From Bathymodiolus brooksi (taxonomy: Eukaryota > Mollusca > Bivalvia > Mytilida > Modiolidae), in assembly GCA_963680875.1 (NCBI GenBank), contig OY804584.1, positions 93,432,031-93,496,030 of the forward strand: a stretch of DNA of 64,000 bases, given 5' to 3'. Of this stretch, positions 52,832 to 64,000 are shown piece by piece. The notes beneath the pieces were generated by a model, which did no database searches, was not told where the DNA came from, and worked only from the letters and a program-made list of their open reading frames with translations. The translations under genes and the position numbers were made by a program. Each line of letters starts with the position of its first letter. Within the stretch, counting starts at the first letter, position 1.

Positions 52832-55800
52832 AACATGGACCAGAGCTAGCTTATAAACTTAGGTGAAAACACGAACCAGAGCTAGCTTATAAACTTAAGT
52901 GAAAACACGGACCTGAGCTAGCTTATAAACTTAAGTGAAAACACGGACCATAGCTAGCTTATAAACTTAAGTGAAAACACGGACCTGAGCTAGCTTATAA
53001 ACTTAGGTGAAAATACGGACCAGAGCTAGCTTATAAACCTAGGTGAAAACACGGACCAGAGCTAGCTTATAAACTTAGGTGACACCACGGACCAGAGCTA
53101 GCTTATAAACTTAGGTGAAAACACGGACCTGAGCTAGCTTATAAACTTAGGCGAAAACACGGACCTGAGCTAGCTTATAAACTTAAGTGAAAACACGGAC
53201 CATAGCTAGCTTATAAACTTAAGTGAAAACACGGACCTGAGCTAGCTTATAAACTTAGGTGAAAACACGGACGTGAGCTAGCTTATAAACTTAAGCGAAA
53301 ACACGGACCAGAGTTAGCTTATAAACTTAAGTGAAATCACGGACCAGAGCTAGCTTATAAACTTAGGTGAAAACACGGACCTGAGCTAGCTTATAAACTT
53401 AGGTGAAAACACGGACCAGAGCTAGCTTATAAACGTAGGTGAAAACACGGACCAGAGCTAGCTTATAAACTTAAGTGAAAACACGGACCAGTGCTAGCTT
53501 GTAAACGTAGGTGAAAACACGGACCAGAGCTAGCTTATAAACTTAAGTGAAAACACGGTCCAGAGCTAACTTATAAACTTAAGTGAAAACACGGACCCGA
53601 GCTAGCTTATAAACTTAAGTGAAAACACGGACCAGAGCTAGCTTGTAAACGTAGGTGAAAACACGGACCAGAGCTAGCTTATAAACTTAAGTGAAAACAC
53701 GGTCCAGAGCTAACTTATAAACTTAACTGAAAACATGGACCAGAGCTAGCTTATAAACTTAGGTGAAAACACGGACCAGAAGCTAGCTTATAAACGTAGG
53801 TGACAACACGGACCTGAGCTAGCTTATAAACTTAGGTGACAACACGGACCAGAGCTAGTTTATAAACTTAGGTGACAACACGGACCAGAGCTAGCTTATA
53901 AACTTAGGTGACAACACGGACCAGAGCTAGTTTATAAACTTAGGTGACAACACGGACCAGAGCTAGCTTATAAACTTAGGTGACAACATGGACCAGAGCT
54001 AGCTTATAAACTTAGGTGACAACACGGACCAGAGCTAGCTTATAAACTTAGGTGAAAACACGGACCAGAGCTAGCTTATAAACTTAGGTGACAACACGGA
54101 CCAGAGCTAGCTTAAAAACTTAGGTGAAAACACGGACCAGAGCTAGCTTATAAACTTAGGTGAAAACACGGACCAGAGCTAGCTTATAAACTTAGGTGAA
54201 AACACGGACCAGAGCTAGCCTATAAACGTAGGTGAAAACACGGCCCAGAGCTAGCTTATAAACTTAAGTGAAAACACGGACCAGAGCCAGCTTGTAAACG
54301 TAGGTGAAAACACGGACCAGAGCTAGCTTATAGACTTAGGTGAAAACACGGACCAGAGCTAGCTTATAAACTTAGGTGACAACACGGACCAGAGCTAGCT
54401 TATAAACTTAGGTGACAACACGGACCAGAGCTAGCTTATAAACTTAGGTGACAACACGGACCTGAGCTAGCTTATAAACTTAGGTGACAACACGGACCAG
54501 AGCTAGCTTATAAACTTAGGTGACAACACGGACCAGAGCTAGCTTATAAACTTAGGTGAAAACACGGACCAGAGCTAGCTTATAAACTTGGGTGAAAACA
54601 CGGACCTGAGCTAGCTTATAAACTTAAGTGAAAACACGGACCAGAGCTAGCTTATAAACTTAAGTGAAAACACGGAGCAGAGCTAGCTTATAAACTTAAG
54701 TGAAAACACGGACCAGAGCTAGCTTATAAACTTAAGTGAAGACACGGACCAGAGCTAGCTTATAAACGTAGGTGAAAACACGGACCATAGCTAGCTTATA
54801 AACTTAAGTGAAAACACGGACCAGAGCTAGCTTATAAACTTAAGTGAAAACACGAACCTGAGCTAGCTTATAAACTTAAGTGAAAACACGGACCAGAGCT
54901 AGCTTATAAACTTAAGTGAAAACACGGACCAGAGCTAGCTTATAAACTTAAGTGAAACACGGACCATAGCTAGCTTATAAACGTAGGTGAAAACACGAAC
55001 CAGAGCTAGCTTATAAACTTAAGTGAAAACGCGGACCTGAGCTAGCTTATAAACTTAAGCGAAAACACGGACCTGAGCTAGCTTATACACTTAAGTGAAA
55101 ACACGGACCTGAGCTAGCTTATAAACTTAGGTGAAAACACGGACCTGAGCTAGCTTATAAACTTAGGTGACAACACGGACCAGAGCTAGCTTATAAACTT
55201 AGATGAAAACACCGACCAGAGCTAGCTAATAAACTTAGGTGAAAACACGGACCTGAGCTAGCTTATAAACTTAAGTGAAAACACGGACCAGAGCTAGCTT
55301 ATAAACTTAAGTGAAAACACGGACCAGAGCTAGCTTATAAACGTAGGTGAAAACACGGACCAGAGCTAGCTTATAAACTTAGGTGACAACACGGACCAGA
55401 GCTAGCTTATAAACTTAGGTGAAAACACGGACCAGAGCTAGCTTATAAACTTAGGTGAAAACACGGACCAGAGCTAGCCTATAAACGTAGGTGAAAACAC
55501 GGCCCAGAGCTAGCTTATAAACTTAAGTGAAAACACGGACCAGAGCCAGCTTGTAAACGTAGGTGAAAACACGGACCAGAGCTAGCTTATAGACTTAGGT
55601 GAAAGCACGGACCAGAGCTAGCTTATAAACTTAGGTGACAACACGGACCAGAGCTAGCTTATAAACTTAGGTGACAACACGGACCAGAGCTAGCTTATAA
55701 ACTTAGGTGACAACACGGACCAGAGCTAGCTTATAAACTTAGGTGACAACACGGACCAGAGCTACCTTATAAACTTAGGTGACAACACGGACCAGAGCTA

Positions 55801-57330
55801 GCTTATAAACTTAGGTGAAAACACGGACCAGAGCTAGCTTATAAACTTGGGTGAAAACACGGACCTGAGCTAGCTTATAAACTTAAGTGAAAACACGGAC
55901 CAGAGCTAGCTTATAAACTTAAGTGAAAACACGGAGCAGAGCTAGCTTATAAACTTAAGTGAAAACACGGACCAGAGCTAGCTTATAAACTTAAGTGAAG
56001 ACACGGACCAGAGCTAGCTTATAAACGTAGGTGAAAACACGGACCATAGCTAGCTTATAAACTTAAGTGAAAACACGGACCAGAGCTAGCTTATAAACTT
56101 AAGTGAAAACACGAACCTGAGCTAGCTTATAAACTTAAGTGAAAACACGGACCAGAGCTAGCTTATAAACTTAGGTGAAAACACGGACCAGAGCTAGCTT
56201 ATAAACTTAGGTGACAACATAGACCAGAGCTAGCTTATAAACTTAGGTGACAACATAGACCAGAGCTAGCTTATAAACTTAGGTGACAACATAGACCAGA
56301 GCTAGCTTATAAACTTAGGTGAAAACACGGACCAGAGCTAGCTTATAAACTTAGGTGACAACACGGACCAGAGCTAGCTTATAAACTTAGGTGACAACAC
56401 GGACCAGAGCTAGCTTATAAACTTAGGTGACAACACGGACCAGAGCTAGCTTATAAACTTAGGTGAAAACACGGACCTGAGCTAGCTTATAAACTTAAGT
56501 GAAAACACGGACCAGAGCTAGCTTATAAACTTAAGTGAAAACACGGAGCAGAGCTAGCTTATAAACTTAAGTGAAAACACGGACCAGAGCTAGCTTATAA
56601 ACTTAAGTGAAGACACGGACCAGAGCTAGCTTATAAACGTAGGTGAAAACACGGACCATAGCTAGCTTATAAACATAAGTGAAAACACGGATCAGAGCTA
56701 GCTTATAAACTTAAGTGAAAACACGGACCAGAGCTAGCTTATAAACTTAAGTGAAAACACGGACCAGAGCTAGCTTATAAACTTAAGTGAAACACGGACC
56801 ATAGCTAGCTTATAAACGTAGGTGAAAACACGGACCAGAGCTAGCTTATAAACTTAAGTGAAAACACGGACCTGAGCTAGCTTATAAACTTAAGCGAAAA
56901 CACGGACCTGAGCTAGCTTATAAACTTAAGTGAAAACACGGACCAGAGCTAGCTTATAAACTTAAGTGAAAACATGGACCAGAGCTAGCTTATAAACTTA
57001 GGTGAAAACACGGACCAGAGCTAGCTTATAAACTTAGGTGAAAACACGGACCAGAGCTAGCATATAAACTTAGGTGACAACACGGACCAGAGCTAGCTTA
57101 TAAACTTAGGTGACAACACGGACCAGAGCTAGCTTATAAACTTGGGTGACAACACGGACCAGAGCTAGCTTATAAACTTAGGTGAAAACACGGACCAGAG
57201 CTAGCTTATAAACTTAGGTGAAAACACGGACCAGAGCTAGCTAATAAACTTAGGTGAAAACACGGACCTGAGCTAGCTTATAAACTTAGGTGAAAGCACG
57301 GACCTCAGCTAGCTTATAAACTTAGGTGAA
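52832..57330. repeat. A-type HOR block, copy 3
   Basis: 4,499 bp. Markers at 54952 and 56787. It has lost the CGAACC monomer near 56,710 relative to 1-4031 (offset changes from 53,335 to 53,299). It shares AACGCGG with copy 1 (1695/55030). CATAGACC trio from 56216. Private AGGCGAAAAC at about 53,150. Confidence 0.83.
56216..56323. repeat. CATAGACC monomer trio (A3)
   Basis: Three consecutive AACATAGACC monomers, at offset 53,335 from the trio at 2881. Confidence 0.93.
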
Positions 57331-60300
57331 AACATGGACCAGAGCTAGCTTATAAACTTAGGTGAAAACACGAACCAGAGCTAGCTTATAAACTTAAGTG
57401 AAAACACGGACCTGAGCTAGCTTATAAACTTAAGTGAAAACACGGACCATAGCTAGCTTATAAACTTAAGTGAAAACACGGACCTGAGCTAGCTTATAAA
57501 CTTAGGTGAAAATACGGACCAGAGCTAGCTTATAAACCTAGGTGAAAACACGGACCAGAGCTAGCTTATAAACTTAGGTGACACCACGGACCAGAGCTAG
57601 CTTATAAACTTAGGTGAAAACACGGACCTGAGCTAGCTTATAAACTTAGGTGAAAACACGGACCTGAGCTAGCTTATAAACTTAAGTGAAAACACGGACC
57701 ATAGCTAGCTTATAAACTTAAGTGAAAACACGGACCTGAGCTAGCTTATAAACTTAAGTGAAAACACGGACGTGAGCTAGCTTATAAACTTAAGTGAAAA
57801 CACGGACCAGAGTTAGCTTATAAACTTAAGTGAAATCACGGACCAGAGCTAGCTTATAAACTTAGGTGAAAACACGGACCTGAGCTAGGTTATAAACTTA
57901 GGTGAAAACACGGACCAGAGCTAGCTTATAAACGTAGGTGAAAACACGGACCAGAGCTAGCTTATAAACTTAAGTGAAAACACGGACCAGTGCTAGCTTG
58001 TAAACGTAGGTGAAAACACGGACCAGAGCTAGCTTATAAACTTAAGTGAAAACACGGTCCAGAGCTAACTTATAAACTTAAGTGAAAACACGGACCAGAG
58101 CTAGCTTATAAACTTAAGTGAAAACACGGACCAGAGCTAGCTTGTAAACGTAGGTGAAAACACGGACCAGAGCTAGCTTATAAACTTAAGTGAAAACACG
58201 GTCCAGAGCTAACTTATAAACTTAACTGAAAACATGGACCAGAGCTAGCTTATAAACTTAGGTGAAAACACGGACCAGAAGCTAGCTTATAAACGTAGGT
58301 GACAACACGGACCTGAGCTAGCTTATAAACTTAGGTGACAACACGGACCAGAGCTAGTTTATAAACTTAGGTGACAACACGGACCAGAGCTAGCTTATAA
58401 ACTTAGGTGACAACACGGACCAGAGCTAGTTTATAAACTTAGGTGACAACACGGACCAGAGCTAGCTTATAAACTTAGGTGACAACATGGACCAGAGCTA
58501 GCTTATAAACTTAGGTGACAACACGGACCAGAGCTAGCTTATAAACTTAGGTGAAAACACGGACCAGAGCTAGCTTATAAACTTAGGTGACAACACGGAC
58601 CAGAGCTAGCTTAAAAACTTAGGTGAAAACACGGACCAGAGCTAGCTTATAAACTTAGGTGAAAACACGGACCAGAGCTAGCTTATAAACTTAGGTGAAA
58701 ACACGGACCAGAGCTAGCCTATAAACGTAGGTGAAAACACGGCCCAGAGCTAGCTTATAAACTTAAGTGAAAACACGGACCAGAGCCAGCTTGTAAACGT
58801 AGGTGAAAACACGGACCAGAGCTAGCTTATAGACTTAGGTGAAAACACGGACCAGAGCTAGCTTATAAACTTAGGTGACAACACGGACCAGAGCTAGCTT
58901 ATAAACTTAGGTGACAACACGGACCAGAGCTAGCTTATAAACTTAGGTGACAACACGGACCAGAGCTAGCTTATAAACTTAGGTGACAACACGGACCAGA
59001 GCTAGCTTATAAACTTAGGTGACAACACGGACCAGAGCTAGCTTATAAACTTAGGTGAAAACACGGACCAGAGCTAGCTTATAAACTTGGGTGAAAACAC
59101 GGACCTGAGCTAGCTTATAAACTTAAGTGAAAACACGGACCAGAGCTAGCTTATAAACTTAAGTGAAAACACGGAGCAGAGCTAGCTTATAAACTTAAGT
59201 GAAAACACGGACCAGAGCTAGCTTATAAACTTAAGTGAAGACACGGACCAGAGCTAGCTTATAAAGGTAGGTGAAAACACGGACCATAGCTAGCTTATAA
59301 ACTTAAGTGAAAACACGGACCAGAGCTAGCTTATAAACTTAAGTGAAAACACGAACCTGAGCTAGCTTATAAACTTAAGTGAAAACACGGACCAGAGCTA
59401 GCTTATAAACTTAAGTGAAAACACGGACCAGAGCTAGCTTATAAACTTAAGTGAAACACGGACCATAGCTAGCTTATAAACGTAGGTGAAAACACGAACC
59501 AGAGCTAGCTTATAAACTTAAGTGAAAACACGGACCTGAGCTAGCTTATAAACTTAAGCGAAAACACGGACCTGAGCTAGCTTATACACTTAAGTGAAAA
59601 CACGGACCTGAGCTAGCTTATAAACTTAGGTGAAAACACGGACCTGAGCTAGCTTATAAACTTAGGTGACAACACGGACCAGATCTAGCTTATAAACTTA
59701 GATGAAAACACCGACCAGAGCTAGCTAATAAACTTAGGTGAAAACACGGACCTCAGCTAGCTTATAAACTTAAGTGAAAACACGGACCAGAGCTAGCTTA
59801 TAAACTTAAGTGAAAACACGGACCAGAGCTAGCTTATAAACGTAGGTGAAAACACGGACCAGAGCTAGCTTATAAACTTAGGTGACAACACGGACCAGAG
59901 CTAGCTTATAAACTTAGGTGAAAACACGGACCAGAGCTAGCTTATAAACTTAGGTGAAAACACGGACCAGAGCTAGCCTATAAACGTAGGTGAAAACACG
60001 GCCCAGAGCTAGCTTATAAACTTAAGTGAAAACACGGACCAGAGCCAGCTTGTAAACGTAGGTGAAAACACGGACCAGAGCTAGCTTATAGACTTAGGTG
60101 AAAGCACGGACCAGAGCTAGCTTATAAACTTAGGTGACAACACGGACCAGAGCTAGCTTATAAACTTAGGTGACAACACGGACCAGAGCTAGCTTATAAA
60201 CTTAGGTGACAACACGGACCAGAGCTACCTTATAAACTTAGGTGACAACTCGGACCAGAGCTAGCTTATAAACTTAGGTGAAAACACGGACCAGAGCTAG

Positions 60301-62009
60301 CTTATAAACTTGGGTGAAAACACGGACCTGAGCTAGCTTATAAACTTAAGTGAAAACACGGACCAGAGCTAGCTTATAAACTTAAGTGAAAACACGGAGC
60401 AGAGCTAGCTTATAAACTTAAGTGAAAACACGGACCAGAGCTAGCTTATAAACTTAAGTGAAGACACGGACCAGAGCTAGCTTATAAACGTAGGTGAAAA
60501 CACGGACCATAGCTAGCTTATAAACTTAAGTGAAAACACGGACCAGAGCTAGCTTATAAACTTAAGTGAAAACACGAACCTGAGCTAGCTTATAAACTTA
60601 AGTGAAAACACGGACCAGAGCTAGCTTATAAACTTAAGTGAAAACACGGACCAGAGCTAGCTTATAAACTTAAGTGAAACACGGACCATAGCTAGCTTAT
60701 AAACGTAGGTAAAAACACGGACCAGAGCTAGCTTATAAACTTAAGTGAAAACACGGACCTGAGCTAGCTTATAAACTTAAGCGAAAACACGGACCTGAGC
60801 TAGCTTATACACTTAAGTGAAAACACGGACCTGAGCTAGCTTATAAACTTAGGTGAAAACACGGACCTGAGCTAGCTTATAAACTTAGGTGACAACACGG
60901 ACCAGAGCTAGCTTATAAACTTAGATGAAAACACCGACCAGAGCTAGCTAATAAACTTAAGTGAAAACACGGACCTGAGCTAGCTTATAAACTTAAGTGA
61001 AAACACGGACCAGAGCTAGCTTATAAACTTAAGTGAAAACACGGAGCAGAGCTAGCTTATAAACTTAAGTGAAAACACGGACCAGAGCTAGCTTATAAAC
61101 TTAAGTGAAAACACGGACCAGAGCTAGCTTATAAACTTAAGTGAAAACACGGACCAGAGCTAGCTTATAAACTTAGGTGAAAACATGGACCTGAGCTAGC
61201 TTATAAACTTAAGTGAAAACACGGACCAGAGCTAGCTTATAAACTTAAGTGAAAACACGGACCAGAGCTAGCTTATAAACGTAGGTGAAAACACGGACCA
61301 GAGCTAGCTTATAAACTTAAGCGAAAACACGGACCTGAGCTAGCTTATAAACTTAAGTGAAAACACGGACCAGAGCTAGCTTATAAACTTAAGTGAAAAC
61401 ACGGACCAGAGCTATCTTATAAACTTAGGTGAAAACACGGACCTGAGCTAGCTATTAAACTTAGGTGAAAACACGGACCAGAGCTAGCTTATAAACGTAG
61501 ATGAAAAGATGGACCAGAGCTAGCTTATAAACTTAGGTGAAAACATGGACCAGAGCTAGCTTATAAACTTAGGTGAAAACACGGACCAGAGCTAGCTTAT
61601 AAACGTAGGTGAAAACACGGACCAGAGCTAGCTTATAAACTTAAGTGAAAACACGGACCAGAGCTAGCTTATAAACTTTGGTGAAAACACGGACCAGTGC
61701 TAGCTTATAAACTTAGGTGACAACATGGACCAGAGCTAGCTTATAAACTTAGGTGACAACACGGACCAGAGCTAGCTTATAAACTTAGGTGACAACACGG
61801 ACCAGAGCTAGCTTATACACTTGGGTGACAACACGGACCAGAGCTAGCTTATAGACTTAGGTGAAAACACGGAGCAGAGCTAGCTTATAAACTTAGGTGA
61901 AAACACGGACCAGAGCTAGCTAATAAACTTAGGTGAAAACACGGACCTGAGCTAGCTTATAAACTTAGGTGAAAGCACGGACCTGAGCTAGCTTATAAAC
62001 TTAGGTGAA
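57331..62009. repeat. B-type HOR block, copy 3
   Basis: 4,679 bp, collinear throughout with 4032-8710 at offset 53,299. Markers at 59451 and 60674. I noticed very few differences, for example CGTAGGTAAAAAC near 60,710 where copy 1 has CGTAGGTGAAAAC. Confidence 0.86.
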
Positions 62010-64000
62010 AACATGGACCAGAGCTAGCTTATAAACTTAGGTGAAAACACGAACCAGAGCTAGCTTATAAACTTAAGTGAAAACACGGACCTGAGCTAGC
62101 TTATAAACTTAAGTGAAAACACGGACCATAGCTAGCTTATAAACTTAAGTGAAAACACGGACCTGAGCTAGCTTATAAACTTAGGTGAAAATACGGACCA
62201 GAGCTAGCTTATAAACCTAGGTGAAAACACGGACCAGAGCTAGCTTATAAACTTAGGTGACACCACGGACCAGAGCTAGCTTATAAACTTAGGTGACAAC
62301 ACGGACCAGAGCTAGCTTATAAACTTAAGTGAACACACGGACCTGAGCTAGCTTATAAACTTAAGTGAAAACACGGACGTGAGCTAGCTTATAAACTTAA
62401 GTGAAAACACGGACCAGAGTTAGCTTATAAACTTAAGTGAAATCACGGACCAGAGCTAGCTTATAAACTTAGGTGAAAACACGGACCTGAGCTAGCTTAT
62501 AAACTTAGGTGACAACACGGACCAGAGCTAGCTTATAAACGTAGGTGAAAACACGGACCAGAGCTAGCTTATAAACTTAAGTGAAAACACGGACCAGAGC
62601 TAGCTTGTAAACGTAGGTGAAAACACGGACCAGAGCTAGCTTATAAACTTAAGTGAAAACACGGTCCAGAGCTAACTTATAAACTTAAGTGAAAACAAGG
62701 ACCAGAGCTAGCTTATAAACTTAGGTGAAAACACGGACCAGAGATAGCTTGTAAACGTAGGTGAAAACACGGACCAGAGCTAGCTTATAAACTTAAGTGA
62801 AAACACGGTCCAGAGCTAACTTATAAACTTAACTGAAAACACGGACCAGAGCTAGCTTATAAACTTAGGTGAAAACACGGACCAGAGCTAGCTTATAAAC
62901 TTAGGTGAAAACACGGACCAGAGCTAGCCTATAAACGTAGGTGAAAACACGGCCCAGAGCTAGCTTATAAACTTAAGTGAAAACACGGACCAGAGCCAGC
63001 TTGTAAACGTAGGTGAAAACACGGACCAGAGCTAGCTTATAGACTTAGGTGAAAACACGGACCAGAGCTAGCTTATAAACTTAGGTGACAACACGGACCA
63101 GAGCTAGCTTATAAACTTAGGTGACAACACGGACCAGAGCTAGCTTATAAACTTAGGTGACAACACGGACCAGAGCTAGCTTATAAACTTAGGTGACAAC
63201 ACGGACCAGAGCTACCTTATAAACTTAGGTGACAACACGGACCAGAGCTAGCTTATAAACTTAGGTGAAAACACGGACCAGAGCTAGCTTATAAACTTGG
63301 GTGAAAACACGGACCTGAGCTAGCTTATAAACTTAAGTGAAAACACGGACCAGAGCTAGCTTATAAACTTAAGTGAAAACACGGAGCAGAGCTAGCTTAT
63401 AAACTTAAGTGAAAACACGGACCAGAGCTAGCTTATAAACTTAAGTGAAGACACGGACCAGAGATAGCTTATAAACGTAGGTGAAAACACGGACCAGAGC
63501 TAGCTTATAAACTTAAGTGAAAACACGAACCTGAGCTAGCTTATAAACTTAAGTGAAAACACGGACCAGAGCTAGCTTATAAACTTAAGTGAAAACACGG
63601 ACCAGAGCTAGCTTATAAACTTAAGTGAAACACGGACCATAGCTAGCTTATAAACGTAGGTGAAAACACGGACCAGAGCTAGCTTATAAACTTAAGTGAA
63701 AACACGGACCTGAGCTAGCTTATAAACTTAAGCGAAAACACGGACCTGAGCTAGCTTATACACTTAAGTGAAAACACGAACCTGAGCTAGCTTATAAACT
63801 TAGGTGAAAACACGGACCTGAGCTAGCTTATAAACTTAGGTGACAACACGGACCAGAGCTAGATTATAAACTTAGATGAAAACACCGACCAGAGCTAGCT
63901 AATAAACTTAAGTGAAAACACGGACCTGAGCTAGCTTATAAACTTAAGTGAAAACACGGACCAGAGCTAGCTTATAAACTTAAGTGAAAACACGGAGCAG
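62010..64000. repeat. C-type HOR block, copy 6 (cut by window end)
   Basis: Collinear with 8711-10701 at offset 53,299, sharing AACAAGG, GAGATAGCTTG and GCTAGATTATAA. Marker at 63625. The window ends inside the block. Confidence 0.85.

Larger units (their letters stand above)
1..64000. repeat. 36-bp satellite DNA array, about 1,778 monomers
   Basis: Every part of the window is a head-to-tail tandem repeat with a 36-bp period, always in the same orientation. It begins inside one monomer and ends inside another, so the array extends past both edges. Most monomers differ from the consensus at only zero to four positions. Length variants are few: a recurrent one-base-short monomer (28 copies), a recurrent one-base-long monomer (12 copies) and rare singletons. 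No stretch of unique sequence longer than a few bases was found. Long single-family arrays with higher-order structure are typical of eukaryotic centromeric or other constitutive heterochromatin; the exact chromosomal setting is inference. No gene, promoter, tRNA, rRNA or transposon is supported anywhere. Confidence 0.98.
52832..64000. repeat. Super-HOR cycle 3 (A-B-partial C), cut by window end
   Basis: Collinear with the start of the window. Positions 1-901 match at offset 52,831; after a 14-monomer deletion in the first copy the offset is 53,335, then 53,299 after a one-monomer deletion near 56,710. Rare variants are shared in order, for example AAAGGTAGG (5967/59266), CAGATCTAGC (6382/59681), GCTATTAAAC (8151/61450), AACAAGG (9397/62696) and GCTAGATTATAA (10560/63859). 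Confidence 0.88.

Noticed and set aside
1..64000. CRISPR array (36 bp is a common CRISPR repeat length)
   Set aside because: Repeats abut directly with no unique spacers, and neither cas genes nor a leader are present.
1..64000. Tandem-repeat protein gene (36 bp is 12 codons)
   Set aside because: The consensus has a stop in all three forward frames (TGA in GGTGA, TAG in GCTAG, TAA in TTATAA) and in all three reverse frames. Variants such as AAGCGA open a frame only for a few monomers.
1..64000. TATAAA in nearly every monomer as a promoter element
   Set aside because: It is part of the monomer consensus and there is no gene downstream anywhere; repetition explains it.
1..64000. CENP-B box within the monomer
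   Set aside because: No stretch resembles the CENP-B box core (TTCG with CGGG); the single consensus CpG lies in CACGG.
1..64000. Telomeric repeat or plasmid iterons
   Set aside because: The 36-bp unit contains no TTAGGG-like tract (CTTAGG occurs once per monomer in a longer unit), and 64 kb without a replication gene is not an iteron origin.
1..64000. Transposon ends or target-site duplications at block boundaries
   Set aside because: Block edges fall in ordinary monomers and keep the 36-bp register; no terminal inverted repeats or foreign sequence were seen.

Overview
The whole 64,000-base window is one uninterrupted satellite DNA array. A 36-bp monomer (about 42% GC) is repeated head to tail roughly 1,778 times, all in the same orientation. 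I found no unique sequence, gene, RNA gene, transposon, CRISPR spacer or inverted segment. The consensus monomer has stop codons in all six frames. Such length and uniformity suggest eukaryotic constitutive heterochromatin (centromeric, pericentromeric, subtelomeric or a B/sex chromosome). Nothing in the sequence identifies the species or chromosome, and I do not recognise the monomer as a named family.

The main content is organisation above the monomer. Monomers carry a limited set of diagnostic variants, for example CATGG, CGAACC, CATAGACC, GGAGC, GGTCC, CCTGAGC, CCATAGC, GACAAC for GAAAAC, and CTTAAG, CGTAGG or CTTGGG for CTTAGG. These recur in the same order over kilobases, so the array is built of higher-order repeats (HORs). 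I used an anchor pair (a CATGG monomer followed at once by a CGAACC monomer). It occurs at 1, 4032, 8711, 11662, 16124, 18284, 22783, 28756, 32750, 36564, 39515, 43978, 46497, 52832, 57331 and 62010. With it, and with a recurrent one-base-short monomer, the window resolves into block types A, B, C and X.

Layout: A 1-4031, B 4032-8710, C 8711-11661, X 11662-18283; then A 18284-22782, B 22783-28755, C 28756-32749, C 32750-36563, C 36564-39514, a C/B hybrid 39515-43977, C 43978-46496, X 46497-52831; then A 52832-57330, B 57331-62009 and a partial C 62010-64000. The order A-B-C-X thus recurs as a super-repeat. Its inferred undisturbed length is about 16.6 kb, and the second cycle is inflated by C-type reduplication.

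On top of this lie recent rearrangements: a 2,160-bp tandem duplication with two differences (about 14,047-18,366), a 1,295-bp tandem duplication (about 23,811-26,400), a triplicated unit of about 3.9 kb (27,130 to about 38,920), a recombinant junction near 40,390, and several deletions of whole monomers (14, 12, 5, 2 or 1). Nearly all length changes are multiples of 36 bp, as expected for unequal exchange or similar homology-driven turnover. Coordinates were read by eye; block edges that fall inside shared sequence are uncertain by up to about one or two monomers.
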